Origin: Fictibacillus nanhaiensis
GTDB taxonomy: Bacteria > Bacillota > Bacilli > Bacillales > Fictibacillaceae
Assembly: GCA_017052515.1 (NCBI GenBank)
Contig: JAFHKR010000037.1
Span: forward strand, 62,001 to 126,000
Direction: 5' to 3'
DNA length: 64,000 nucleotides
Shown here: positions 14,941-24,220 of the stretch, piece after piece
Position numbering within the stretch: the first letter of the stretch is position 1
How the letters are laid out: each line of letters opens with the position of its first letter
Program-made: the position numbers and the translations under genes
Notes under the pieces: model-generated
What the model was told of the DNA's origin: nothing
Databases searched by the model: none
Seen by the model: only the letters and a program-made list of their open reading frames with translations

Positions 14941-16065
14941 TTAGTCTTTATACTTCTGACTTCCTGCATGAACGATTTGAACTTTCACTTTGACTGAATC
15001 CAAAGAATCGTTCTGCAAAGCATACTTTTTAACTAAAGACGGTGACTTTCGATAAGTAGAACGGGTTAAATTATAAATGTCACTGTCTATAGAAAGTCCA
15101 TTTAAATAAGTCTGCTCAATATCCTTCTTCATTTTTTGGACGATTTTCTTTTCAAGTTCTTTACGAGGAACAATATCTAAATTTTCATCGATTGTTGCTT
15201 TTGCTTTGACGTCAATTGTATACTTAAGTTCATTTTGAACGGGCTTATTCAGCTTTATTTTATATCCTTTTACGTCAAGTTCAACAACAGTGTCCCCTAA
15301 TGAAATCTCAAGCTTGTTCTCTTTTTTTTCTGTCGTTAACCATTCCAATCCATGAAGTTCCTCATCATTCAGCTTTCCTTTAAAGTTCATACTATTAAGT
15401 ACATAGCCTCCATTAATAGTGGGTAACATGGGTTTATCATTATCTTCATGCCACTTTCCTTTTACTAATTTTATATTAGGAATTATGGCTGATCCGAATG
15501 GTTCGCTGCCATCTCTTAATAGCATCTGCATAGATAATGGGTTAACCGAATGGTTTCTTTGTAACATACTACCTGGATGAAACAAAACTTTGTATGTTGG
15601 TGCTTGCTTAAAAAGAGATTTTGCCTTTAATACTTCGTTTATTTCTTCTGACGTACCAAAAATCCATGCTGTAAATCGAATTAGAGGATCGTGACCGATG
15701 TGAGAAATTACTTCACTCAGCTTTTCTTTAATTACCCTCTCGCTAAACAGTATTACTTGCACGTGTCCGTAATATAGTGGGAACTGGGAAGATTTCTCTA
15801 ACTTCCTGAAAGCCATTGTAAGCGTATCTCCTTCTTCTCTGCCGACTAAAACAGGAGAGTCAGCTGCCTGAGCGCCACCGCCCTCTTGTTTAGCGATTGA
15901 TGAGAAGACAGCGGATTCGGTATAAACGATATACTTACCATCTTTATAATCCACACCTAAGGCTTCAATATAGAGCTGCTCATTAATGCCCCTTGAGCCC
16001 CAGCAACCTGTTAACATAAGAAGCAAGATCAACAACATGAACATGATCTTTGGCTTAATTCTCAT
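14941..16065 (-). CDS. Spore germination receptor subunit C (GerAC family lipoprotein)
   Basis: A 374-residue lipoprotein with lipobox LTGCW near residue 20 and the GerAC pattern INEQLYIEALGVD followed by GDTLTMAFRKLEKSSQFPLYYGHVQVILFSE. It sits on the outer face of the spore inner membrane as part of the A-B-C nutrient receptor. ATG 16065 is used because AAGGTGAT precedes it and the protein then begins with the signal peptide; longer frames lie inside the A-subunit gene. It overlaps that gene by 11 bp. Last gene of the operon. Confidence 0.92.
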   Translation of the reverse strand: MRIKPKIMFMLLILLLMLTGCWGSRGINEQLYIEALGVDYKDGKYIVYTESAVFSSIAKQEGGGAQAADSPVLVGREEGDTLTMAFRKLEKSSQFPLYYGHVQVILFSERVIKEKLSEVISHIGHDPLIRFTAWIFGTSEEINEVLKAKSLFKQAPTYKVLFHPGSMLQRNHSVNPLSMQMLLRDGSEPFGSAIIPNIKLVKGKWHEDNDKPMLPTINGGYVLNSMNFKGKLNDEELHGLEWLTTEKKENKLEISLGDTVVELDVKGYKIKLNKPVQNELKYTIDVKAKATIDENLDIVPRKELEKKIVQKMKKDIEQTYLNGLSIDSDIYNLTRSTYRKSPSLVKKYALQNDSLDSVKVKVQIVHAGSQKYKD

Positions 16066-17530
16066 TGCGATCACCTTGGCGAGTAGCGTCTTTTGGATAC
16101 AGATACGAAGATCTTTTCTTGATAAGAGTAAAAGGAGCTTTAAAAAATGTTTTAAACGTATCAGCCGCATTTGGTGCAGCTAAAGATTCTATATAAGGAT
16201 AGTCAAAGGAACGAAGGGAACTGACTAACATGAATATACTAAGCATAGATATAAAAAATCCAAACAGCCCAAATGTTGCACACATGAGGAGGGTATATAT
16301 TCGTAAGAAAAGCAGATTCCCACTCAATGATTGGTTAACGAACGTATAACTGGCAATCATTGTTATAGCTACAACAACAAGTGTGGTAGGAGAGGTTAAC
16401 CCTGCCCGGATTGCCGCATCCCCAACGATTAATCCGCCTAATACCGCTACGGTCTGCCCAACAGCTCTAGGAAGTCTTGCTCCTGCTTCTTTAAACAATT
16501 CAAACAAAACGACCATAATCATCATTTCAAGTGGCAACGATAACGGTAATCCTGTTCGAGAGAGTGTTAACGTTGCAAGAAGGGGATAAGGAAGCTGATC
16601 TGGGTGAAAGGTTGTCAATGCAATCCAGAGGCCAGGTAAGGATACGGTTGTAAAAAGTCCAGTAAATCGAAGGACTCGTTCAAAAGAGACCATGTAAAAA
16701 CTGGCATGAGCATCTTCTGGAGATTTCAATGTAATCGCAAGTGAAGCGGGACCAATGAGCACTGTAGGTGAACCGTCTACAATAATAACAAATCTTCCTT
16801 GTAGTAATGATTGAACCGCAAAATCGGGACGACCTGTATTATCAAGTAGAGGGAAAATGGAAAAAACGGAATCAGATAATTCTTCTTCTAGTTCACTGCT
16901 TGATACAAGGGCATCTATATCAATCTTAGAAAGACGCTGCTCTACGCGTACGACGAGATCAGGGTCGATAATGTCTTCAATAAATAGTAAGGAAATAGCC
17001 GTTTGACTCCTTCTACCAATCGTAAAAGATTTGCTGTTAAGTGAAGATGTTTTTAGACGTTTTCGGATTAAAGCAAAATTGATTTCCAAATCTTCAATAA
17101 AACCGTCACGCGCTCCACGGATTGAAATCTCCGTATTCGATTCTTCTGGTGTTCGCTTTGGCATATTAGCAAGATTGATGGCATATAGAGAATTTTTTGA
17201 ACCGGTTAACAGTACTTGTCCTGAAAATAAGCTATGCTCAATCTTTCTTTTATTTTCAGAATCAATAGTGATTTCATGAACCACAAACCGATTTTTTAAA
17301 GAGTTAACCATAGCAACATCATCCTGCCCAGCGATGTCATTTAAGAAGGGAAGCAAGCTTTCTTCTAATAATGGGGTATCAACTAGCCCTTTACAGAACA
17401 ATAGGGTATATGCATCATTTGTTTTTTCTGCAAATAAATCGTTTTTTACCACTACGTCTGTAGAATGACTGAACCAGCTAAGAAGTTCATGAATTTTAGT
17501 ATTTTCTTTTCGGTGGATAAACTTCATCAC
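16055..17530 (-). CDS. Spore germination receptor subunit A (GerAA family)
   Basis: A 491-residue protein with a cytoplasmic N-terminal half (about 1-240, including VVRVEQRLSKIDIDALVSS and QSLLQGRFVIIVDGSP) and a membrane half with five or so helices carrying FTTVSLPGLWIALTTFHPDQLP and the PRAVGQTVAVLGGLIVGDAAI signature. A subunits oligomerise and are thought to form the ion channel of the receptor. It is eight bases downstream of the B subunit and overlaps the C subunit. Confidence 0.94.
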   Translation of the reverse strand: MMKFIHRKENTKIHELLSWFSHSTDVVVKNDLFAEKTNDAYTLLFCKGLVDTPLLEESLLPFLNDIAGQDDVAMVNSLKNRFVVHEITIDSENKRKIEHSLFSGQVLLTGSKNSLYAINLANMPKRTPEESNTEISIRGARDGFIEDLEINFALIRKRLKTSSLNSKSFTIGRRSQTAISLLFIEDIIDPDLVVRVEQRLSKIDIDALVSSSELEEELSDSVFSIFPLLDNTGRPDFAVQSLLQGRFVIIVDGSPTVLIGPASLAITLKSPEDAHASFYMVSFERVLRFTGLFTTVSLPGLWIALTTFHPDQLPYPLLATLTLSRTGLPLSLPLEMMIMVVLFELFKEAGARLPRAVGQTVAVLGGLIVGDAAIRAGLTSPTTLVVVAITMIASYTFVNQSLSGNLLFLRIYTLLMCATFGLFGFFISMLSIFMLVSSLRSFDYPYIESLAAPNAADTFKTFFKAPFTLIKKRSSYLYPKDATRQGDRNEN

Positions 17531-17537
17531 AGATTCC

Positions 17538-18602
17538 TCATTTCTTAACTAGAACATAAAGACAGAATATCGTTATAATTGGCATCATCACATACATCTG
17601 TATCGGAAAGAAGTAATGATACAAAAAGTTAAAAACAGAGATGTTTGATATAGGAGCAAGGGCATAAGCAATCGCAAGTATATATAGGGAAGCAACTAGC
17701 CATATCCTGTGTTTTTTTACATCAATCAATTTTGTAACTAAGTACATCAATAGACTTACTCTAATAAAAGCACCAGAAATCCATTGGAAGATGGAAAGGA
17801 AGTCCATCCTGGTAATCTCTTTGCTAATCGTTAGAAGCTTCCATTGCTCGAAAGCAGGGTATCTCAATTTGTTGGCTTCGTAAGGGCCAAACTCTGCAAT
17901 GGCTGCCATTGTCGGTCCTAACATAAGACCCACTAAAACAAAACTTACAAAAATGATGTGTTTCCACTTAAGCATTTTATGAGTGTGATGTACAAGAAAT
18001 AAAAGCGTACTTAACTCTGTCAACCCTGATAAAACATAAACTCCGCCTTTTAACACAGGAGACCAGCCATTTTCTGCAATCGGCAATAACATGGAATAGT
18101 CTTTATGCGGAATGTTTCCAATCGCAATAAAGAAACCGAATGTTACAACTAAAGGTAAGGCGATCAAAGCTACCATGCTTAACTCCTGAAGTCCTTTATA
18201 AGTCCCAAAAAAACAGAGCACGCCTAATAAAATACATAGGACAAGAGCTGGGGTATCCATTAAATAATTTGTTTTTGTCCATGTAATGGTATCTCGGAAA
18301 GTGATTGTAGCATTTAAGAAAAAGTAAAGGATAAATACACCGCTGAGCAGATAGACAGGGACAGGACTGAGTCGTTTTTTTATAAAATCTATAATATTTT
18401 GATTTCCTATTTTTTTTAAAACCGAACCAATAAGCAAAATAAAAAGGATGTAAGGAATAATTGAAAGAAGAATACTTACCCAAGCATCTCTTCCTGAAGC
18501 TGATAAGATGACGGGTATAATCAGAACATGATTTACGAGGCCGGATGAAAGAATTAAAAGAACATAAATATGAATTGGAGCTACACCAGGTTGAATTCTC
18601 AT
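17538..18602 (-). CDS. Spore germination receptor subunit B (GerAB family)
   Basis: A 354-residue protein of the APC-superfamily spore permease group with about ten helices; it binds the germinant. Landmarks are the N-terminal IYVLLILSSGLVNHVLIIPVI, PLVVTFGFFIAIGN and the C-terminal cluster FFPIQMYVMMPII. GGAGGAACGT precedes ATG 18602. It is the first gene of the operon, giving the order B-A-C rather than the usual A-B-C or A-C-B. The germinant cannot be deduced. A forespore sigma-G promoter is expected but not clearly resolved. Confidence 0.92.
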   Translation of the reverse strand: MRIQPGVAPIHIYVLLILSSGLVNHVLIIPVILSASGRDAWVSILLSIIPYILFILLIGSVLKKIGNQNIIDFIKKRLSPVPVYLLSGVFILYFFLNATITFRDTITWTKTNYLMDTPALVLCILLGVLCFFGTYKGLQELSMVALIALPLVVTFGFFIAIGNIPHKDYSMLLPIAENGWSPVLKGGVYVLSGLTELSTLLFLVHHTHKMLKWKHIIFVSFVLVGLMLGPTMAAIAEFGPYEANKLRYPAFEQWKLLTISKEITRMDFLSIFQWISGAFIRVSLLMYLVTKLIDVKKHRIWLVASLYILAIAYALAPISNISVFNFLYHYFFPIQMYVMMPIITIFCLYVLVKK

Positions 18603-18692
18603 ACGTTCCTCCGGTTAATTGAATATGAATTAGTATTGTTTTAACTCAAAGGCATTATTCTATAGGTAAATACAATTCTTAAGCTAATCACA

Positions 18693-18775
18693 TTTTTTTC
18701 CGTTAGTTTATAGTTTTTCCCGTGAATTTTGGATGGAATCCCGCAAATTTTCAACTTAATTCCGCAAGTTGCTAA
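18693..18775 (-). repeat. Periodic intergenic array B, four units of 20-21 bp
   Basis: CCG recurs at 18700, 18720, 18741 and 18762 (spacings 20, 21, 21), each preceded by T/A-rich sequence and, from the second on, followed by YNAANTT. On the minus strand the units read AATTTGCGGGATT-like. It lies just beyond the terminator of the gene ending at 18834, transcribed in the same direction as the G-rich strand. Confidence 0.65.
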
Positions 18776-18795
18776 TGGACCAGTCAGGCAAACGA

Positions 18796-18830
18796 AAAAA
18801 CTCAAACAAAAGATCAACCTTTTGTTTGAG
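18796..18830 (-). terminator. Terminator of the small membrane protein gene
   Basis: A perfect 12-base stem CTCAAACAAAAG / CTTTTGTTTGAG with a six-base loop, followed on the minus strand by six T. Confidence 0.9.
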
Positions 18831-18833
18831 CCA

Positions 18834-19118
18834 TTACTTCGTTTTATCTAATATGTAGCGTATGTAACCTTCACGATGTCCGCCTTGATCAATTATTTTT
18901 CGTACATAATAGGAATCTTTCAATAAGCCGTTCTGTTTATCTAGTTCAATCCACTTCTTGGTCTCAGGGATATCGTTTAATTCTTGGAACCATTCTTCGT
19001 TTTCTAGCTCTGCCCACAATTCATGAATATCAGGGTCTTTCACCCTTAAAATATGCTTTTGAAAGATCTCTATAAAAAAACCTGCAGTGAGTAAACAAAG
19101 CAATAAGAATAGCAGCAT
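18834..19118 (-). CDS. Small membrane-anchored protein of unknown function
   Basis: A 94-residue protein with one N-terminal membrane helix (LLFLLLCLLTAGFFIEIF) and an acidic cytoplasmic part rich in Trp and Glu (ELWAELENEEWFQELNDIPETKKW). I recognise no family. ATG 19118 follows GGAGG with a ten-base gap; a longer frame starting at GTG 19178 would begin inside the terminator of the upstream gene and is rejected. It has its own terminators on both sides and so is probably monocistronic. Confidence 0.65.
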   Translation of the reverse strand: MLLFLLLCLLTAGFFIEIFQKHILRVKDPDIHELWAELENEEWFQELNDIPETKKWIELDKQNGLLKDSYYVRKIIDQGGHREGYIRYILDKTK

Positions 19119-19162
19119 ATCATTATAACCTCCAGTCTTATTACCATACACCAAAACGAGCG

Positions 19163-19193
19163 TATAAAAAAACAGCACGTTTTTTAACGTGCT
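19163..19193 (-). terminator. Terminator of the ribA-ribD-nucleotidase operon
   Basis: AGCACGTT / AACGTGCT hairpin followed on the minus strand by TTTTTTT. Confidence 0.85.
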
Positions 19194-19225
19194 ATCTTAA
19201 GAAACATCAAACAAATGACTGCGTC

Positions 19226-19804
19226 CTATTTTTTGTTGCTATGTTTTTCGATGATATCTTTTAATTCAGACCAATTCGTCAAACGAGGCATGTCCAAATG
19301 TTTGTTGTAATTCTGATGTCTAACATATAGCTGAACAGGCTCTTCCGTTAGCGTATTTAAGACATTAGGCTTATCATCAAAGTAAAAGTCCAGCTTCAGA
19401 TCTTTGATCGTATGAATTTTCTCCTCATCTTTCATTCCACAGAAGAAACGACCTTCTTGAACAGGGAATCCAGCATTCTCGACCCATTTCTTTGTTTCTT
19501 CACAATGTTCTGCAGGTCTTGCTGTGATGTAGAAAATCTCATGACCCTCTCTATCGAGTTCTTGTAACACTTCAATGGCATCAGGATAAGCAGGACAATC
19601 TGTGAAATAAATCTCTTCCATAGAATCAATCCACATCTGATTGCCTTCCTTTTTGGAGAGACCGAACGGTTCGTGAATCTCCAGAGTTTCAATCGTGTCA
19701 AAAACATCGATTGGAACATCTTGTTTTAATTTTCTATTGTAGATATGAAAGGCATGTTGGCGAAGATTAATCAGTGTATCATCAATGTCAAAACCAAATC
19801 TCAT
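19226..19804 (-). CDS. HAD-superfamily 5'-nucleotidase-like phosphatase
   Basis: A 192-residue haloacid-dehalogenase protein of the 5'(3')-deoxyribonucleotidase type: nucleophile motif FDIDDTL (residues 4-10), motif II in FYITARP (about 95-101) and motif III/IV DFYFDDKPN (about 138-146). The start is ATG 19804, 13 bp after ribD. HAD phosphatases of several families dephosphorylate the riboflavin intermediate produced by RibD, so the position directly behind ribD makes that step a reasonable guess, but nucleotide clean-up is equally possible. Confidence 0.8.
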   Translation of the reverse strand: MRFGFDIDDTLINLRQHAFHIYNRKLKQDVPIDVFDTIETLEIHEPFGLSKKEGNQMWIDSMEEIYFTDCPAYPDAIEVLQELDREGHEIFYITARPAEHCEETKKWVENAGFPVQEGRFFCGMKDEEKIHTIKDLKLDFYFDDKPNVLNTLTEEPVQLYVRHQNYNKHLDMPRLTNWSELKDIIEKHSNKK

Positions 19805-19817
19805 GTATATATACCTC

Positions 19818-20906
19818 TTATTCGTATTTAGGATAACTTGTAAACTTATAATCAGGGCCGATTTGTGTAACTGTAAGATCTTTCAGCTGGATAGCATCAG
19901 ACATTTTTTCGATTCCAGTCCCACCAAAAAATGATGGTGAATGCTGTCCACCGATTAGTTTAGGTGCGATGTAAAAAACGGCTTTATCAACAAGCTTGTT
20001 TTCTAGAAAAGCTGCGTTAATCGTACCTCCACCTTCGATCAAAAGGGAAGAGATCAGATTACTTCCTAGTGTTTTTAAAACTTCAAGCGGGTCAACGCGT
20101 GATTCACCTGCAATGAAAACTTTTACACCTTGAGCTTCGAGTTGTAGCTTTTTTTGCTTGTTGTGATTTTCGGTTGTAAATACCCAGGTTTCCGCTAGAT
20201 GGTCTGTTACCACTTTAGCCTGTAGAGGGATCTTAAGTGTCGAATCCATGATCACTCGAAGTGGGTTGCGTCCGTTTGGAATTCGAGTCGTTAATTCTGG
20301 ATCATCATGAATAACCGTATTAACACCAACAAGTATAGCTCGATTTTCATTTCGCAATTTATGAACATCTACTCGTGCTTCTGGTGATGTGATCCATTTG
20401 CTGTTATTCGTATGACTCGCAATCTTTCCATCAAGCGTGATGCCAGATTTCAAAGTTACAAAAGGGATTTTCTGAACGATAAACTTGTTAAACACTTCAT
20501 TCATTCGCTCTGATTCCTCTTGAAGTATTCCAGTTTCCACTTCAATCCCAGCATCTTTTAAAATTTGTACGCCTTTTCCGGATACAAGCGGATTCGGATC
20601 TAATGCAGCGATGACTACTTTCTTAATTCCAGCTTCTACGATCGCTACAGCACAAGGTCCCGTTCGTCCGTGGTGAGAGCAGGGTTCAAGTGTAACATAT
20701 ATCGTACCGCCTCTCGCTTTCTCTCCAGCCATACGAATGGCATGAATTTCAGCGTGAGGTTCACCAGCTTTAAGGTGTGTACCAACCCCAACGATTTCGT
20801 TGTGATTTACGATTACAGACCCCACCAAAGGGTTGGGATCTGTTTGACCTTTCATCGCTCGTGCATTATTTAGGGCGAGTTGCATGTAGAATTCGTGACT
20901 ACTCAT
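19818..20906 (-). CDS. ribD: Bifunctional pyrimidine deaminase/reductase RibD
   Basis: A 362-residue two-domain enzyme of riboflavin synthesis. The N-terminal deaminase domain has the zinc ligands H51 (HAE, E53 catalytic), C76 and C85 (PCSHHGRTGPC); the C-terminal NADPH-dependent reductase domain starts about residue 145 (FVTLKSGITLDGKIA) and carries LLIEGGGTI. It converts the first pyrimidine intermediate to the ribitylamino form. ATG 20906 is chosen because AAGGAG lies between it and an upstream in-frame ATG (20924). It overlaps the cyclohydrolase gene by eight bases. The riboswitch operon at 36797-39449 lacks ribD, so this is probably the functional copy. Confidence 0.93.
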   Translation of the reverse strand: MSSHEFYMQLALNNARAMKGQTDPNPLVGSVIVNHNEIVGVGTHLKAGEPHAEIHAIRMAGEKARGGTIYVTLEPCSHHGRTGPCAVAIVEAGIKKVVIAALDPNPLVSGKGVQILKDAGIEVETGILQEESERMNEVFNKFIVQKIPFVTLKSGITLDGKIASHTNNSKWITSPEARVDVHKLRNENRAILVGVNTVIHDDPELTTRIPNGRNPLRVIMDSTLKIPLQAKVVTDHLAETWVFTTENHNKQKKLQLEAQGVKVFIAGESRVDPLEVLKTLGSNLISSLLIEGGGTINAAFLENKLVDKAVFYIAPKLIGGQHSPSFFGGTGIEKMSDAIQLKDLTVTQIGPDYKFTSYPKYE

Positions 20907-21654
20907 TCGTGAATACTCCTTCATCTAGATGACCAGATCGCTTAATCTTGGTTTGAAGATACTTCTCGTTGTATTCAGAAACGTCACCCCAAATCGGTGC
21001 TCTTGCTGTAACAGAAAGACCAGCTTGATGAAGTGCTTCTAATTTTTTCGGATTGTTTGTAATGAGTGTAACAGGTTTTGAACGCAATGCTTTTAATACT
21101 TCAATAGCGTCTTCGTAATTTCTGGAATCATCTACAAATCCAAGACTTTCGTTCGCCTCTACAGTATCTTGTCCACTTTCCTGAAGGAGGTAAGCCATCG
21201 CTTTACTAAATAGACCGATACCACGGCCTTCATGGTTTGCTAAATAAAAGAGTGCACCAGTCCCATGTTCTACAATCATCTTCATCGACTGCTTTAACTG
21301 GTATCCGCAGTCACATCGTTTGCTACCAAAAATATCACCAGTGTGACAGATGGAGTGCATGCGAATAAGCGCTTCATCATTGTACGCAAAGTCACCATAA
21401 ACTAAAACACTGGATTGCTGATATTCTGCCAAGTTGGCAGAGGAAAGCTTGTCGATCACTTCTTCAAAGTTTTCTGTCTGTTCGCAGCCTTCAAGCCAGC
21501 AGTACCAGTTGAAAACAACGGTATCTCCATAAAGATTAACAGGCAGACGAATGGGACCAACTAAATAAATCGCACCTTCGTCTTTTTTTATAAGTTGTAT
21601 TTTATCTTCAAGTATGGAAAGAACTTTTTGCTTTAAGTTTTTACTTTGTAACAT
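20899..21654 (-). CDS. ribA: GTP cyclohydrolase II, stand-alone, diverged
   Basis: A 251-residue GTP cyclohydrolase II without the DHBP synthase domain. The zinc-ligand pattern ICHTGDIFGSKRCDCG (C-x10-C-x-C) and the catalytic EGRGIGL are present, but the usual RQ ahead of EGRG is NH and the usual SECL is SICH. These changes and an N-terminal extension of about 70 residues set it apart from the RibBA copy at 37773. It opens a short operon with ribD. No FMN riboswitch is visible upstream on either strand, so this copy may be expressed independently of FMN. Confidence 0.85.
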   Translation of the reverse strand: MLQSKNLKQKVLSILEDKIQLIKKDEGAIYLVGPIRLPVNLYGDTVVFNWYCWLEGCEQTENFEEVIDKLSSANLAEYQQSSVLVYGDFAYNDEALIRMHSICHTGDIFGSKRCDCGYQLKQSMKMIVEHGTGALFYLANHEGRGIGLFSKAMAYLLQESGQDTVEANESLGFVDDSRNYEDAIEVLKALRSKPVTLITNNPKKLEALHQAGLSVTARAPIWGDVSEYNEKYLQTKIKRSGHLDEGVFTNE

Positions 21655-21986
21655 ACTTATACCCCTTTTTATAGTTCATACGTATTTTGTCGGTTACTTC
21701 GGTGAATATGTTTATTTTATACCAGATAATTCGATTGAAAGTAGTGTTTTGCTCTCAATGGAAAAAAAAAGCATGGAAACCAAATAATCGAGAGATCCAT
21801 CCCATTGCATTTTTCTATTGATTTTAAAAATGGATATATCTGTTCTTATTTTATGTAGATGTAAAAAAAAAGATTGGATATTAGACTAATTGTCCTAAAA
21901 AGTTACCTTTTAAAGAGGGGAGGTCTTATGTATGGGGCTAAAAATCCGTAAAAAAAGATACACCATGAAGTGTATCTTATAAAAAG
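21655..21986. other. Gene-free interval upstream of ribA and downstream of the SulP gene
   Basis: A 332-bp AT-rich gap. It holds the SulP-gene terminator at 21950-21979 and a minimal plus-strand frame (AGAGGGGAGG, then ATG 21928 and seven codons) that looks like a relic. I see no riboswitch or other structured element. Confidence 0.5.
21950..21979 (-). terminator. Terminator of the SulP transporter gene
   Basis: AAGATACAC / GTGTATCTT stem with a six-base loop; a T run follows on the minus strand. Confidence 0.85.
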
Positions 21987-23453
21987 TTAATGAGCGATGA
22001 TATTAGATTCTGGCTTATCGTAAACAGCTAATTTTTTTACAAGTTTGTTACTAGAGGCATCTAGACCAATAATTTGAACGTCTGTTTGGTTCTGGCGGTA
22101 TTTTAGAACGACTTTATCAATGGCACCTACAGCAGAATCATCCCAAACATGAGAATGTGACAAGTCGATCGTAACAAGCTCGACACGTTCTGAGAAGTCA
22201 AACTGAGAAACGAAATCTGTTACCGATGCAAAGAATAACTGACCTTTTACTACATATACTTTGGTGTTGTTATCCATATTAGAAGATATCTCAACTTTTG
22301 AAATCTTAGCCGCAAAGAACAGGGCACTTAAGATAACACCGGCTAGAACGCCTTTTGAAAGATCATGAGTGAGCACAACTGTAACGACTGTTACGATCAT
22401 AACCGCAGCATCGGTCTTAGGCATCTTATAAAGTTTTGTTATAGAAGACCAATCAAAGGTACCAATGGATACCATGATCATAACTCCAACTAAAGCTGCC
22501 ATTGGAATCATCGAGAGCAAGTCGTTAAGCAAGATTATAAGAATCATTAAGAATGCCCCAGCAACAAATGTAGAAAGTCTTCCTCTACCACCTGATTTAA
22601 CATTGATAACAGATTGCCCGATCATCGCACAGCCGGCCATACCTCCAAAGAATCCCGCAATAATGTTAGCGATTCCTTGTCCTTTTGCTTCCCTGTTCTT
22701 ATCGCTATCCGTATCTGTCATATCATCTACGATCTGTGCGGTTAATAGAGACTCTAAAAGTCCAACAAGGGCTAGAGCAAATGAGTATGGAAAGATAATC
22801 TGAAACGTTTCAAGCGTTAAGGGGATATCAGGAATTAAGAACAATGGTAGAGCTTGAGTTAATTCACCCATGTCACCGACAGTTCGAACAGTTGACCCTG
22901 ATATTACTGCAATGATCGTGATTACGATTATGGCGACAAGAGGAGACGGAACCGCTTTTGTCACTTTCGGAAAAAGATAAATGATGGCTAATGCCCCCGC
23001 GACCATCGCGTACATGACCCATGATTCTCCTACGAAATGTGGGAGCTGAGCAGTAAATATGAGAATGGCTAGCGCATTAACAAATCCGACCATCACAGAT
23101 CTAGGGATGAATTTCATATATTTACCGAGCTTTAATACCCCGATTAGAATTTGAATCACACCTGTAAGAACGGTTGCTGCTAAAAGGTATTGCAGTCCAT
23201 GTTCTGCAACAAGAGTTACCATGACAAGAGCCATAGCTCCAGTTGCGGCTGATATCATTCCAGGTCTTCCACCTAAAAAGGCAATTACAACGGCAATACA
23301 AAATGAGGCATATAAACCAACCATAGGGTCTACACCTGCAATGATGGAGAAAGCGATCGCCTCTGGAATAAGAGCCAATCCGACTACAAGTCCTGCAAGA
23401 ACATCTCCTCGAATGTTCCCGAACCACTCCTGTTTTATTTTATTGTAATCCAA
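21987..23453 (-). CDS. SulP-family anion transporter with STAS domain
   Basis: A 488-residue SLC26/SulP protein. The transmembrane domain (about 1-375) opens with [40 protein letters not shown], the family signature; the cytoplasmic STAS domain occupies about 385-485. SulP proteins move sulfate, bicarbonate, dicarboxylates or other anions; this type resembles the BicA/YbaR group, and bicarbonate or sulfate uptake is the best guess. The ribosome site AAAGAGGTG makes TTG 23453 the likely start (M-D-Y-N-K); GTG 23462 overlaps the site. Confidence 0.88.
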   Translation of the reverse strand: MDYNKIKQEWFGNIRGDVLAGLVVGLALIPEAIAFSIIAGVDPMVGLYASFCIAVVIAFLGGRPGMISAATGAMALVMVTLVAEHGLQYLLAATVLTGVIQILIGVLKLGKYMKFIPRSVMVGFVNALAILIFTAQLPHFVGESWVMYAMVAGALAIIYLFPKVTKAVPSPLVAIIVITIIAVISGSTVRTVGDMGELTQALPLFLIPDIPLTLETFQIIFPYSFALALVGLLESLLTAQIVDDMTDTDSDKNREAKGQGIANIIAGFFGGMAGCAMIGQSVINVKSGGRGRLSTFVAGAFLMILIILLNDLLSMIPMAALVGVMIMVSIGTFDWSSITKLYKMPKTDAAVMIVTVVTVVLTHDLSKGVLAGVILSALFFAAKISKVEISSNMDNNTKVYVVKGQLFFASVTDFVSQFDFSERVELVTIDLSHSHVWDDSAVGAIDKVVLKYRQNQTDVQIIGLDASSNKLVKKLAVYDKPESNIIAH

Positions 23454-23493
23454 CAATAACACACCTCTTTCTATATTTTGAAAACTGTTTTTT

Positions 23494-23516
23494 GACTTTC
23501 AACTCTCATGAAAGTC
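23494..23516 (-). promoter_or_regulatory. Hairpin in the SulP leader
   Basis: GACTTTCA / TGAAAGTC is a perfect eight-base stem with a seven-base loop, about 40 bp before the start codon and not followed by T, so it is not a terminator. It could be an operator or an mRNA stem. Confidence 0.35.
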
Positions 23517-23686
23517 GGGTCCGATGTCAACGGGTTTGATTATAACATGGATAAAAGAAAGGAAGTAACGGAATGTAAGCGCGTAAATATGGTTTTTTCT
23601 CACGTTTATCGTGAATTTCTTGTTTTTTCATAGCTTTAGTAGAAAAATACAACTATACGTTATACATAAAGGAAAGGGATGAGGAT

Positions 23687-24208
23687 ATGGATAAAAAATC
23701 AGAAGGATATGAGTATGCAGATTATTATAAGGGGTATGTAGAGTTAGTACCTGAAGGGGATATCATTCAAATCCTATCAGATCAAATGAAAGATACAGTG
23801 GAAATCGTCAGCATGTTAGATGATGAGCAGCTTTCCTACCGATATGCAGCAGGGAAGTGGAGCGTCAAAGAAGTAGTCGGCCATATTACAGATACGGAGA
23901 GGATCATGAGCTATCGTTTATTATCGATCGCACGAGGGGAAACAACCTCACTTCCTGGATATGATGAAAATGCTTATGTAGAGGAAGCAGGCTTTGATGA
24001 TATTCCGGTAAGAGATTTATTGGAACATTTTGTATCAGTTCGCTTGGCGACAATCCAGCTTATTAAGAGTTTGAGCAAAAAGGCTTTAGAAAGGAAAGGA
24101 ACAGCAAATGGTCATCCAGTTAGCACTCGTGCCCTAATGATGATTATAGCAGGTCATGAAATACACCATCGTAACATTATAGGAGAGCGATACTTATCGA
24201 AAAATTAA
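23687..24208 (+). CDS. DinB/YfiT-family putative metalloprotein
   Basis: A 173-residue four-helix-bundle protein of the DinB_2 group. The metal-site His residues are visible in VVGHITDTERIM (about residue 66) and IIAGHEIHHRNII (about 155-159), the typical three-His pattern; AAGKWSVKEV is the family's KWS motif. Members act as thiol-dependent S-transferases (bacillithiol or mycothiol) or have unknown roles. It is monocistronic, with ATG 23687 behind GGATGAGG and a terminator after the stop. A bacillithiol-linked detoxification role is inference. Confidence 0.85.
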   Translation: MDKKSEGYEYADYYKGYVELVPEGDIIQILSDQMKDTVEIVSMLDDEQLSYRYAAGKWSVKEVVGHITDTERIMSYRLLSIARGETTSLPGYDENAYVEEAGFDDIPVRDLLEHFVSVRLATIQLIKSLSKKALERKGTANGHPVSTRALMMIIAGHEIHHRNIIGERYLSKN

Positions 24209-24220
24209 ACATTTGTTTAA

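Noticed and set aside
21914-21951. Seven-codon frame with a strong ribosome site
   Set aside because: AGAGGGGAGG before ATG 21928 is striking, but the frame is too short to judge, faces a terminator and has no downstream gene on the plus strand.
21655-21986. FMN riboswitch for the ribA-ribD locus
   Set aside because: None of the conserved RFN pieces (GGGTGAAATTCCC, AACCGGCGGT) is present on either strand.
23221-23448. Plus- and minus-strand frames inside the SulP gene
   Set aside because: Low-complexity shadows of the transporter's coding sequence without ribosome sites.
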